64,000 nt of DNA from Yoonia maritima. Its GTDB lineage: Bacteria > Pseudomonadota > Alphaproteobacteria > Rhodobacterales > Rhodobacteraceae. Location of the stretch: contig NZ_PKFN01000007.1 in the NCBI RefSeq assembly GCF_002933395.1, positions 924,167 through 988,166 on the forward strand. Direction: 5' to 3'. The position numbers and the translations under genes are program-made. The notes under the pieces were generated by a model, which searched no databases, was not told where the DNA came from, and saw only the letters and a list, made by a program, of their open reading frames with translations. This document shows positions 39,012 to 48,545 of this stretch, one piece after another; positions within the stretch are counted from its first letter, which is position 1, and each line of letters opens with the position of its first letter.

Positions 39012-39572
39012 CTAAGAAAGCAACTTTTGTGAACCATTTTTCAAATGATACACACAGCCCTGTCCACCGTGGATGGTTGTGCCCTGAATTGCGTCAGCCC
39101 CGGCAACGATTTCACGCAGCGTACGCCCCGTCACGCCATGAGTAACGAGCACAGCAGGGCCCTTTAAATCTTGCAAAAAAGCGCAACACCGCGCCTTCAC
39201 TGCAGCCAACCCTTCACCATTTGGCGCGATCTCATATTGCGCCATGTAGGGGTCGTCAGTATCGGGCAACGGCAGGGTATCGCGCAATAGCCCTGACCAG
39301 TCTCCGACTCCAATTTCGCGTAATCTGTCATCTGTGCGAATAGTTTCAGCCAGATTCCCCAAAGCGATTCCCGCTGTTTGCACCGCCCTGCCCTGTGGGC
39401 TGGTGAAAAATGCGAATCCTTGCAGGTCGCGTTGCGCAAGAATCGCACCCTGATGTGCCGCTTCTGCCTGCCCCTGCGTCGTGAGCGGCGAATTCAATTC
39501 CCCCTGCATACGGCCTTCGAGGTTCCATTCAGTCTGGCCGTGACGCAGGATGTATAGTTCTGGATAGTTCAA
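39012..39572 (-). CDS. Histidine phosphatase family protein (phosphoglycerate mutase-like)
   Basis: A 186-residue two-histidine phosphatase. The catalytic motif is LRHGQTEWN at the start, with GEVSP-like TSPQGRAVQTA, the acid in LREIGVGDWSG and the second histidine in VLVTHGVTGR. Substrates in this family range from alpha-ribazole phosphate to sugar and nucleoside phosphates, and the sequence does not decide among them. It stands 33 bases downstream of an HU-like gene on the same strand. Confidence 0.85.
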   Translation of the reverse strand: MNYPELYILRHGQTEWNLEGRMQGELNSPLTTQGQAEAAHQGAILAQRDLQGFAFFTSPQGRAVQTAGIALGNLAETIRTDDRLREIGVGDWSGLLRDTLPLPDTDDPYMAQYEIAPNGEGLAAVKARCCAFLQDLKGPAVLVTHGVTGRTLREIVAGADAIQGTTIHGGQGCVYHLKNGSQKLLS

Positions 39573-39605
39573 AGTAATTCTTTACCTTCGTATCATATGA
39601 ACGGA

Positions 39606-39920
39606 TTAGCTATCTGATGCATCGGTATCGGGCTGCACAGGATCAATCTTTGGCGTGCGGAATTTAAGCGTCAGCAACGTGGCGCCCTGCCCCAAGTCTT
39701 TCGTCTTTACGATTCGCGTTTTTCCCATCGGCGGCAGAATCAGCTCGTCACCCCGGGCGAGCGCCTCTCCGATCACTGCAAGCGCCGCCTCGACAGCGGG
39801 TTTCACATCGCGCTTTTTCAGCCCAGTCCGCGCAACAACTTCGTTGAAAAGCTGGGGCTTCTTAAGTGTTGGAGCAACTTCCATAATCGGGTCATCTTGT
39901 GATTCGTCTGATGTCGTCAT
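39606..39920 (-). CDS. HU/IHF-family DNA-binding protein
   Basis: A 104-residue member of the HU/IHF fold, recognised by FNEVVARTGLKKRDVKPAVEAAL and then GDELILPPMGKTRI. The DNA-contacting arm is less basic than in classical HU, with an acidic N-terminal tail (residues 1-12) and an acidic C-terminal tail (DPVQPDTDASDS), so it may be a specialised variant. I start at the ATG complementary to 39918-39920; the frame also allows 39926. It lies between the lon terminator and a phosphatase gene. Confidence 0.8.
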   Translation of the reverse strand: MTTSDESQDDPIMEVAPTLKKPQLFNEVVARTGLKKRDVKPAVEAALAVIGEALARGDELILPPMGKTRIVKTKDLGQGATLLTLKFRTPKIDPVQPDTDASDS

Positions 39921-40001
39921 TCGCACATTCCTTTTATTTCACAATAATCTAGCAACTCTGCCATCATGCGCGCCAGCCGTCGTTTTAGATAGGCTTCACA
40001 C

Positions 40002-40030
40002 AAAAAAAAAGCGCGCCTCAAGGGGCGCGC
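40002..40030 (-). terminator. Rho-independent terminator of lon
   Basis: GCGCGCC (40011-40017) pairs with GGGCGCGC (40023-40030) and, read on the minus strand, is followed by nine T. It lies 23 bases after the lon stop. Confidence 0.9.
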
Positions 40031-40053
40031 TTTTCTATACTTACACTTAACGC

Positions 40054-42459
40054 TTAATGGGTGCGGGCCCCTTCAGCCGTGGCATTCGCCTTTAAAGCGG
40101 CCGCTGCGGCCTCTTCTGCGGCTTCGTCCCACTCGATAGCCTCCGGCTTACTGACCAGCGCATGCTCAAGAACTTCGGACACGTGTGTAACGGGGATGAT
40201 CGTCAGTCCCTCTTTCACGTTGTCAGGAATATCTGGCAGGTCCTTGGCGTTATCTTGGGGAATCAGAACTGTTTTGATCCCACCGCGCAACGCGGCCAGC
40301 AGTTTTTCCTTTAGACCACCAATTGGCATCGCATTCCCGCGCAGTGACACTTCGCCAGTCATGGCAACATCTTTGCGCACAGGGATCTTGGTCAGCACAG
40401 ATACGATAGATGTCACCATCGCAAGCCCAGCTGACGGGCCATCCTTTGGCGTTGCGCCATCGGGCACGTGCACGTGGATATCAAGCGTGTCGAACTGCGG
40501 TGGTTTCACTCCAATTTCAGGCGCGATCGAACGCACGTAAGAAGACGCAGCATCAATCGATTCCTTCATGACATCGCCCAGCTTCCCAGTCGTTTTCATG
40601 CGGCCTTTACCCGGCAAACGTAGCGCTTCGATGTTCAGCAGTTCACCACCCACACTTGTCCACGCCAGACCGGTTACAACACCAACCTGATCTTCTTCTT
40701 CGGCCAAGCCAAAGCGGTGCTTTTCGACGCCCAAGAATTCGGTAAGATTTTCACCAGTGACCGCAATCACTTTGGCTTCTTTCTTTACGATCTTAGTGAC
40801 GGCTTTACGTGCCACTTTCGCCAACTCACGCTCAAGGCTCCGCACACCTGCTTCACGGGTGTAGACGCGGACCATCGACAGCAGCGCATCATCGGAAACG
40901 CTGAATTCAGATGGCTTTAGGCCGTGGTTTTTCATGACCTTCGGCAGCAAGTGCTGCTTTGAGATTTCGACCTTTTCATCCTCGGTGTAACCCGACAGTG
41001 AAATGATCTCCATCCGGTCCAACAAAGGACCCGGCATGTTATAGCTGTTCGCTGTGGTCAGGAACATCACGTTCGACAGGTCATATTCGACCTCAAGATA
41101 GTGATCGACGAAGGTGCCGTTCTGTTCTGGATCAAGAACCTCAAGCATCGCTGACGCGGGATCGCCACGGAAATCCTGCCCCATCTTGTCGATTTCATCG
41201 AGCAAGATCAGCGGGTTCGTGGTTTTCGCCTTTTTCAGCGCCTGAATGATCTTACCGGGCATAGACCCGATATAAGTCCGACGGTGACCACGAATCTCAG
41301 ATTCGTCACGTACACCACCAAGGCTGATGCGGATAAACTCACGACCCGTTGCTTTGGCCACAGATTTCCCAAGGCTGGTTTTACCAACACCCGGAGGGCC
41401 AACAAGGCACATGATTGGGCCTTTCAGCTTTTTAGAGCGCTGCTGTACCGCAAGGTATTCAACAATCCGCTCTTTTACCTTTTCAAGGCCATAGTGGTCG
41501 GAATCGAGAACTTTCTGCGCGTGACCCAGATCTTTCTTGGTGCGTGACTTGGTGCCCCACGGCACAGCCAAAATCCAATCCAGATAGTTGCGCACGACCG
41601 TAGCTTCGGCAGACATAGGCGACATGTTCTTAAGCTTCTTCAGCTCAGCATCGAACTTTTCTTTCGCCTCTTTCGAAAGCTTGGTTTCAGCGATCTTCGC
41701 CTCAAGCTCGGCTACTTCGTTCTGGCCTTCTTCGCCGTCGCCCAATTCCTTCTGAATGGCTTTCATTTGCTCATTCAGATAGTATTCGCGCTGGGTGCGC
41801 TCCATCTGGGATTTGACGCGCGTTTTGATCTTCTTCTCGACCTGCAGCACAGACATTTCGCCCTGCATCAGACCGTAGACCTTTTCAAGGCGCTCGGTCA
41901 CTGACAGCGTTTCAAGCAGCCCCTGCTTTTGATCAACCTCGATGCCAAGGTGACCCGCGACCAAATCGGCCAGCTTTGCAGGCTCCGTGGCTTCGCCAAC
42001 GGCGGCCATTGCTTCTTCGGGGATATTTTTCTTGATCTTGGCGTAACGCTCAAACTCGGCAGCGACATTGCGCACAAGCGCTTCTTCTTCAGCGGCCTCG
42101 CCTGGGGTTTCGTCCAGATACTCTGCTGACGCTTCGAAAAAGTCGATATTTTCGACAAATCCGGTAATGCGCACGCGACTACGGCCTTCGACAAGCACCT
42201 TAACGGTACCATCGGGCAGTTTTAGCAGCTGAAGCACATTGGCCAGCACACCTGTTTTATAGATGCCATCTTGCGCTGGATCGTCTTCACCAGCGTCGAT
42301 CTGGCTCGACAACAGAATCTGTTTATCGTCCTGCATCACCTCTTCGAGTGCGCGGACCGATTTTTCACGCCCAACAAACAGCGGCACGATCATATGTGGG
42401 AACACCACAATATCGCGCAGCGGCAGAACGGGATAAGATGAACTCAACGGTTCTTGCAT
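40054..42459 (-). CDS. lon: ATP-dependent protease La
   Basis: Cytosolic AAA+ serine protease that degrades damaged and regulatory proteins. The 801-residue product starts at the ATG complementary to 42457-42459, preceded by AAGGAAG; an in-frame start seven codons earlier covers that site. The N-domain (LPLRDIVVFPHMIVPLFVGR), Walker A GPPGVGKTS, Walker B LILLDEIDKM and the catalytic Ser-Lys dyad (DGPSAGLAM, GLKEKLLAA) are intact. A heat-shock-type promoter lies about 75 bases upstream. Confidence 0.97.
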   Translation of the reverse strand: MQEPLSSSYPVLPLRDIVVFPHMIVPLFVGREKSVRALEEVMQDDKQILLSSQIDAGEDDPAQDGIYKTGVLANVLQLLKLPDGTVKVLVEGRSRVRITGFVENIDFFEASAEYLDETPGEAAEEEALVRNVAAEFERYAKIKKNIPEEAMAAVGEATEPAKLADLVAGHLGIEVDQKQGLLETLSVTERLEKVYGLMQGEMSVLQVEKKIKTRVKSQMERTQREYYLNEQMKAIQKELGDGEEGQNEVAELEAKIAETKLSKEAKEKFDAELKKLKNMSPMSAEATVVRNYLDWILAVPWGTKSRTKKDLGHAQKVLDSDHYGLEKVKERIVEYLAVQQRSKKLKGPIMCLVGPPGVGKTSLGKSVAKATGREFIRISLGGVRDESEIRGHRRTYIGSMPGKIIQALKKAKTTNPLILLDEIDKMGQDFRGDPASAMLEVLDPEQNGTFVDHYLEVEYDLSNVMFLTTANSYNMPGPLLDRMEIISLSGYTEDEKVEISKQHLLPKVMKNHGLKPSEFSVSDDALLSMVRVYTREAGVRSLERELAKVARKAVTKIVKKEAKVIAVTGENLTEFLGVEKHRFGLAEEEDQVGVVTGLAWTSVGGELLNIEALRLPGKGRMKTTGKLGDVMKESIDAASSYVRSIAPEIGVKPPQFDTLDIHVHVPDGATPKDGPSAGLAMVTSIVSVLTKIPVRKDVAMTGEVSLRGNAMPIGGLKEKLLAALRGGIKTVLIPQDNAKDLPDIPDNVKEGLTIIPVTHVSEVLEHALVSKPEAIEWDEAAEEAAAAALKANATAEGARTH

Positions 42460-42532
42460 ATTCACTTCCTTTTTTGGCAAGACACCCAGCCCCGTTTCAC
42501 GGCAGCGTCAGGAGTCTCCTCTTGCCCAATGC

Positions 42533-42560
42533 ATGTGGGGTTGATGGGGGCGCCTTTCAA
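42533..42560 (-). promoter_or_regulatory. Sigma-32-like promoter of lon
   Basis: On the minus strand TTGAAA (complement of 42555-42560), 14 bases, CCCCACAT (complement of 42533-42540). This fits the heat-shock consensus CTTGAAA-N11-15-CCCCATNT with one mismatch in the second box. It lies about 75 bases before the lon start, and lon is a classic RpoH gene. Confidence 0.6.
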
Positions 42561-42695
42561 CCAAACACGTCGTTATATCGCGCCGTAGACTGCCCGTGTC
42601 TGCCCCCAGCCGCAACCATACAAACGCAAAAATATTAAGACAGGGTCACGAACCAACATGTTTTTTTGTCGGTCCGCCATAATTGTAAGCAGTGA

Positions 42696-43973
<1,278 letters not shown>

Positions 43974-43975
43974 TC

Positions 43976-44338
43976 ATGACTGAAACGAACGCACAGCTCG
44001 AAGGCACACCAATGATCGCGCCTTCCACGACAGATCATCCGCTGTATGATGAAATTGTGCAAGCGTGCCGATCCGTTTATGACCCAGAAATCCCTGTGAA
44101 CATTTACGACCTTGGCCTGATCTACACGATTGATGTCAAAGAAGATAACGCCGTGAACATCATCATGACGCTTACAGCCCCAGGCTGCCCCGTCGCAGGC
44201 GAGATGCCCGGCTGGGTCGCAGATGCGGTAGAACCACTGCCCGGTGTGAAACACGTCGATGTCGAGATGACGTTTGAACCACAGTGGGGCATGGAAATGA
44301 TGTCGGACGAGGCCCGACTAGAACTGGGCTTTATGTAA
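43976..44338 (+). CDS. sufT: SufT-type iron-sulphur maturation protein (DUF59/MIP18)
   Basis: A 120-residue MIP18-like protein that helps insert iron-sulphur clusters. Family motifs visible are YDPEIPVNIYDLGLIY and TLTAPGCPVAGEMP with the conserved Cys. SufT acts as an accessory to the SUF pathway, but no suf core operon is next to it. Another Fe-S carrier gene (sufA-like) lies 1.6 kb downstream. A terminator follows. Confidence 0.87.
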   Translation: MTETNAQLEGTPMIAPSTTDHPLYDEIVQACRSVYDPEIPVNIYDLGLIYTIDVKEDNAVNIIMTLTAPGCPVAGEMPGWVADAVEPLPGVKHVDVEMTFEPQWGMEMMSDEARLELGFM

Positions 44339-44368
44339 AGGCCCACTACCCTCGTTAGCTTTTTGATC

Positions 44369-44392
44369 GGCGGTCCATTGGGCCGCCTTTTT
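44369..44392 (+). terminator. Rho-independent terminator after sufT
   Basis: GGCGGTCC pairs with GGGCCGCC around a short loop, followed by five T. It lies 31 bases after the sufT stop. Confidence 0.8.
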
Positions 44393-44423
44393 ATTTGGGT
44401 AACTGGGCGAATGCCGCGGCGAC

Positions 44424-44501
44424 GCAACCCAATTAGATTACACAATCCAACACGCAACCTAAATTAGTTGCTAAATTAAATATGCACCCTATATTGGATG
44501 C
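44424..44501. promoter_or_regulatory. Three 18-base operator-like repeats at 30-base spacing
   Basis: Imperfect palindromes start at 44424 (GCAACCCAATTAGATTAC), 44454 (GCAACCTAAATTAGTTGC) and 44484 (GCACCCTATATTGGATGC). The spacing is exactly 30 bases each time and 11 of 18 positions agree in all three. The last repeat ends three bases before the start codon of the SatD-like gene, so a bound protein would block its translation start or promoter. Self-regulation by the SatD-like protein's helix-turn-helix is a plausible inference. Confidence 0.65.
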
Positions 44502-44504
44502 ATC

Positions 44505-45143
44505 ATGAAACAGAAACGCAATACCATCGCCGTCTTAACTGGCGACATTGTCGGCTCCACCGCGCTGGGCGCTGCGCAATTAGAACATGCGCTCTCAGCG
44601 CTTGAACGCTGCGCACATGCCCAAGCCGATTGGATGGGAACGTCATTACATTTCACACGCCACCGTGGCGACGGCTGGCAGGTCGCGCTGGCAAAACCGC
44701 ACTATGCGCTACGATCGGCGCTGGCGTTTCGCGCAGCTTTGCGTAGCCATAACCCCGATTTTGACAGCTACATCGCAATGGCCACTGGCGAAGCCCCGTC
44801 AGTACTACCTTCTGATCTTAACCGCGAAAGCAGCGAAGCCTTCATCAGATCCGGTCAAGCGCTCGACGATTTAAAGGCGACCAAACACGCGCAACGCATA
44901 TTGCACCAAGACCAATCCGCCATAGGTGCCGCGACGATCCTTGCCGATCACATTTCACAAGGCTGGACGCAGGCCCAAGCCGCCGCCATACTCAACAGCA
45001 TCACACCGCTAGAAGACATTTCATATACGTATATTGCCCAGACACTTGGCAAATCACGCCAAGCCGTAACAAAATCATTAGACGGCGCGGGCTTTGGCAT
45101 GATCAAACTGGCACTTGAAACACTTGAAAGAGATTTCGACTGA
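44505..45143 (+). CDS. SatD-like protein with cyclase-like fold and C-terminal HTH
   Basis: A 212-residue protein of the SatD type. The N-terminal half has TGDIVGSTALG and, further on, HRGDGWQVAL, a pattern recalling nucleotidyl cyclases but lacking their full catalytic set. The C-terminal part (DISYTYIAQTLGKSRQAVTKSL) is a helix-turn-helix. SatD proteins are often encoded beside DUF3307 membrane proteins, and that is the case here: the stop TGA overlaps the next ATG. No strong ribosome site is visible before the start, because the third operator-like repeat occupies that place. Function unknown. Confidence 0.7.
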   Translation: MKQKRNTIAVLTGDIVGSTALGAAQLEHALSALERCAHAQADWMGTSLHFTRHRGDGWQVALAKPHYALRSALAFRAALRSHNPDFDSYIAMATGEAPSVLPSDLNRESSEAFIRSGQALDDLKATKHAQRILHQDQSAIGAATILADHISQGWTQAQAAAILNSITPLEDISYTYIAQTLGKSRQAVTKSLDGAGFGMIKLALETLERDFD

Positions 45144-45907
45144 TGTTTGAGACACTTGCCGCCCTGTTTTTCGCACATGTTCTTGCGGATTATGTCCTGC
45201 AAACCAACACCATGGTTGAAACCAAAGACCGCGCGCTCACATTGGCACTACACACACTGGCGGTCTTTGTGACAGCCGTTATCGCACTTGGGTCTATCGA
45301 CTGGCAGATCGGAGTGTTGGCCGGGATACACCTGCTTGTCGATATCGCAAAAACCATTTGGATCAGAAAACGTGATGACGACGGGATCAACCCCTATCTG
45401 GTCGATCAGGGCGCACATCTTCTGACGATTATCACCATCGCAGCCATCGCCCCTACCCTATGGGCAAACGGCATCTGGGCGAATGAATTTGGAAATGGCG
45501 GACTTATCAACGCCACCAGCTGGGCACCCAAGGTCATGCTTTTGATCGCCGGGGGCATCTATACCACCCGGGCCGGTGGCTTCGCCGTTGGCAAACTCAT
45601 GGGTCCATTTGCCGAGGGCGCGCCCAAAGAAAGCCTACCGGCTGGCGGCATGATGATCGGGCTGCTGGAACGCGGATTGATCTACTTGATGTTCATCGCA
45701 GGCCAACCCGCCGGGATCGGCTTTTTGATCGCAGCCAAATCCATCCTGCGCTTTGACGCCGCATCAAACAACGCCAAGGCTGAATACGTAATCATCGGCA
45801 CGCTCGCCTCATTTAGTTGGGCGATTGCAATCTCAATCTTGGTCCTTTCGATCAACAATGGGTTAAACGGCACAGCACTTCTTGAGATCATCCCACCGAA
45901 GGACTAA
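45143..45907 (+). CDS. DUF3307 membrane protein
   Basis: A 254-residue integral membrane protein with about six hydrophobic segments. The start FETLAALFFAHVLADYVLQT is the DUF3307 hallmark (H and D in the first helix), followed by the paired-histidine helix LAGIHLLVDIAKTI and DQGAHLLTI. The start overlaps the SatD-like stop by one base, so the two act together. The family's role is not established. Confidence 0.85.
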   Translation: MFETLAALFFAHVLADYVLQTNTMVETKDRALTLALHTLAVFVTAVIALGSIDWQIGVLAGIHLLVDIAKTIWIRKRDDDGINPYLVDQGAHLLTIITIAAIAPTLWANGIWANEFGNGGLINATSWAPKVMLLIAGGIYTTRAGGFAVGKLMGPFAEGAPKESLPAGGMMIGLLERGLIYLMFIAGQPAGIGFLIAAKSILRFDAASNNAKAEYVIIGTLASFSWAIAISILVLSINNGLNGTALLEIIPPKD

Positions 45908-45930
45908 GTTAGCCCCAAAGGAGAACGCGT

Positions 45931-46296
45931 ATGTTCGGTATTCCAGGCAAACAAGCTGTCAGCATCACCCCCAAAGCCGCCGCAAAAATTGCAGCGCTCA
46001 TGGAAAAAGACGGCCACAAAGGGCTGCGCATTGGCGTCAAAAAAGGCGGCTGTGCAGGCATGGAATACACCATGGACTACGTGACCGAAGTCGATCCCCT
46101 TGATGAGGTCGTCGAGTTAGACGGCGCACGCGTCATGATCGCGCCTATGGCCCAGATGTTCCTGTTTGGCACAGAAATCGACTATGAAACGTCGCTTCTT
46201 GAATCTGGGTTCAAGTTCCGCAACCCCAATGTTGTCGATGCCTGCGGCTGCGGTGAATCCATCAAATTCGATGACGCGATCTCTGCCAAAGCCTAA
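45931..46296 (+). CDS. sufA: A-type iron-sulphur carrier (SufA/IscA/ErpA)
   Basis: A 121-residue HesB-like protein that carries Fe-S clusters to target enzymes. The three conserved cysteines are in KKGGCAGMEY and DACGCGES. Preceded by AAAGGAGAA. It is 23 bases behind the DUF3307 gene, so it may belong to the same transcript. Its stop overlaps the convergent oxygenase gene by four bases. SufA versus ErpA cannot be settled by eye. Confidence 0.9.
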   Translation: MFGIPGKQAVSITPKAAAKIAALMEKDGHKGLRIGVKKGGCAGMEYTMDYVTEVDPLDEVVELDGARVMIAPMAQMFLFGTEIDYETSLLESGFKFRNPNVVDACGCGESIKFDDAISAKA

Positions 46297-47210
46297 GCTT
46301 TATTCAGGTGAACGTATGTTTCGGCATAGCGTTTATCCAAATGCTCACGCGCGTTGATCACATCACCCGATCCAATCGGCGCGACATTAGCGTCATGGTT
46401 CGGGTTAAAGAATAGCGGCACGGAAACACGCGCATGATCAGGGCCAATCACCCGATGCGGGGTCGCCTTGATCCGGCCATTCGTCCACATTTCAAGCATC
46501 TCGCCAAAGTTAATGACAAATTCGCCGGGCTGTGCCGACACAGGTATCCAACCACCGCCGCGCTTGCGGACCTCTAACCCCGGTGATCCATCCGTGGCGA
46601 GCAACGTCAAACATCCATAATCTGTGTGGGTCGCAATCCCAAAATCATTCTCACCCGCCCACTCTGGACGCTCGGGGTAATAATTGCCGCGTAACAGCGC
46701 CATCGGTCGATCAAATAACGGGCGGAAATAGTCTCCATCTTCGCCAGTCGCCTCTGCAATCGCGCACAATAGGTCCAAAGCAAAACCCGTCGCCTGCGCA
46801 TAATAATCCCGCAGCAGCGCTGCAAAGCCTTCTGGCACGGCAGGCCACAGGTTTGGCGCATAGCACGACAATTGCGTCAGCGGGTCGCCCTTTGGCAGCT
46901 CAAAGCCGCAATCAAACACCTGCTTGTAATCAGGGTTCGCATCAGGATCGACCTGCTCTGATCCCGGCGCACCCCAGCCACGGTTTGACCCGGTTTTTGC
47001 CATATCAAACGCAGCCTTATCCGCCGCCGGTAAATCAAAGAACGCCTGATACGCTGCAATCACGTCTTTGACGCGCCCTTCAGAGATCGGCGTATTGTAA
47101 ACGGTCATAAAACCAACGCCGCCTGCGGCAACGCGTGCCGCCTCTTTCGCGGCAGTATCACTAGCCAATAGCGCGGCAGCATCAATACGCGGAATAATCA
47201 TATCTGACAT
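46293..47210 (-). CDS. 2-oxoglutarate/Fe(II) oxygenase of the isopenicillin-N-synthase family
   Basis: A 305-residue non-haem iron oxygenase. The metal triad is visible: [10 protein letters not shown] (H and D) and the late His in [16 protein letters not shown], followed by the Arg-x-Ser that binds 2-oxoglutarate. The N-terminal DIOX_N-like region ([20 protein letters not shown]) is complete. Members act on diverse small molecules, such as amino acids or pyrimidines; the substrate is unknown. Divergent from tpiA. Confidence 0.86.
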   Translation of the reverse strand: MSDMIIPRIDAAALLASDTAAKEAARVAAGGVGFMTVYNTPISEGRVKDVIAAYQAFFDLPAADKAAFDMAKTGSNRGWGAPGSEQVDPDANPDYKQVFDCGFELPKGDPLTQLSCYAPNLWPAVPEGFAALLRDYYAQATGFALDLLCAIAEATGEDGDYFRPLFDRPMALLRGNYYPERPEWAGENDFGIATHTDYGCLTLLATDGSPGLEVRKRGGGWIPVSAQPGEFVINFGEMLEMWTNGRIKATPHRVIGPDHARVSVPLFFNPNHDANVAPIGSGDVINAREHLDKRYAETYVHLNKA

Positions 47211-47276
47211 GGGACCCCTTCCGATCTAAGCGCTTGCTTGATAGCAAGAACCGAACATAGACAAAAGGACGTGCTC

Positions 47277-48008
47277 ATGCCCCGTAAACTTGCCGCTGGA
47301 AACTGGAAAATGAACGGGCTTCGCGCCAACGTCAAGGAACTCGCAACACTTGCACAGCGCCACTCTGACGCGAGCGTTGATATTCTCATTTGTGTGCCGA
47401 CAACACTGATTACGACATGCCAAGACACGCTATTCGATATCGGAGGTCAGGACTGCCACACTGCCGAATCTGGCGCACATACAGGTGACATCAGCGCCCA
47501 GATGCTATCCGACGCTGGTGCAACATACGTGATCACAGGGCATTCAGAACGGCGCGCTGACCATGGCGAAACCGACCAAATCGTCGCCGCAAAATCTGCT
47601 GCCGCATATGCGGCTGGCCTTACGGCAGTCATCTGCGTCGGCGAAACACTAGACGAACGCGGATCTGGCACAACGCTAGATATCATCGACGGACAGCTGG
47701 CCGGGTCAATTCCAGGCGGGGCAACTTCCGACAACACCGTCATCGCCTATGAACCCGTTTGGGCGATCGGCACAGGCAAAGTCCCTACTCTAGAACAAAT
47801 CGCAGAGGTTCACGCACACATCCGTGCGCAACTACAGGCCCGGTTCAGCGACGGAACGGACATGCGTATCCTCTATGGTGGGTCAGTCAAAGGCAGCAAC
47901 GCCGCAGACATCTTTGGCGTCCCACACGTCGATGGTGCCCTCGTCGGAGGCGCCAGCCTCAAAGCCGACGACTTCAGCCCCATCATCAGCGCACTGGAAA
48001 AGAGCTAA
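47277..48008 (+). CDS. tpiA: Triose-phosphate isomerase
   Basis: Interconverts dihydroxyacetone phosphate and glyceraldehyde 3-phosphate. The 243-residue product starts at the ATG at 47277 ([14 protein letters not shown]), after AAAGGAC. The catalytic Lys is in GNWKMNG, His in TGHSERR and Glu in [11 protein letters not shown], all intact. Confidence 0.97.
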   Translation: MPRKLAAGNWKMNGLRANVKELATLAQRHSDASVDILICVPTTLITTCQDTLFDIGGQDCHTAESGAHTGDISAQMLSDAGATYVITGHSERRADHGETDQIVAAKSAAAYAAGLTAVICVGETLDERGSGTTLDIIDGQLAGSIPGGATSDNTVIAYEPVWAIGTGKVPTLEQIAEVHAHIRAQLQARFSDGTDMRILYGGSVKGSNAADIFGVPHVDGALVGGASLKADDFSPIISALEKS

Positions 48009-48048
48009 ACATTGCGATGTGGCTTGGTCAGCCCAAGCCACACGCACG

Positions 48049-48408
48049 CTACTGCGCCTCCCAAAGTTCTATCGGGTTGCCTTCTGGATCATGGATTCGG
48101 ACGAACTTTCCGACGCCATCCATTGCCACCACCTCTCCGAGGGCAATACCAGCCAACTTCAATTCCTTACACGCTACATCCAAATCTGCGACCCGAAAAT
48201 TCAGCATAAACGCACGATCTTTCGGAAAGTAATCTGTCCCCTCGTCAAAGGGCGCAAATACTGTAACCCCCTGCTCAGTTGTCCAAGGCTGCATATCTGC
48301 CGCAGTTGGTGCCGGTGAAACACCAAGATATTCGTCATACCACTGCGCGAGCGCTACCGGATCTTTCGCACGAAAGAATACGCCGCCGATTCCAAGAACC
48401 CTCACCAT
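48049..48408 (-). CDS. VOC (glyoxalase/bleomycin-resistance) family protein
   Basis: A 119-residue vicinal oxygen chelate protein. Two beta-alpha-beta modules can be traced, with GGVFFRAKDPVALAQWYDEY at the start and the late element HDPEGNPIELWE, the typical VOC ending with a metal-ligand Glu. Substrate unknown. Convergent with tpiA. Confidence 0.85.
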   Translation of the reverse strand: MVRVLGIGGVFFRAKDPVALAQWYDEYLGVSPAPTAADMQPWTTEQGVTVFAPFDEGTDYFPKDRAFMLNFRVADLDVACKELKLAGIALGEVVAMDGVGKFVRIHDPEGNPIELWEAQ

Positions 48409-48485
48409 CAGTCTCTCCGCTGTCGAAATGTTCTATTGCCAGATGAGCAGAAAACACCTTGATAGGCAAATTTCATCAACTGAAC

Positions 48486-48514
48486 AAAAAACCGCCGGAG
48501 AGCTCTCCGACGGT
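48486..48514 (-). terminator. Rho-independent terminator of the TRAP operon
   Basis: ACCGCCGGAGAG pairs with CTCTCCGACGGT (48491-48514); on the minus strand the hairpin is followed by T residues (complement of 48486-48490). It lies about 30 bases after the dctM stop. Confidence 0.88.
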
Positions 48515-48545
48515 TTTCTTAGTACAACCCTCATTTAGAAGTTTA

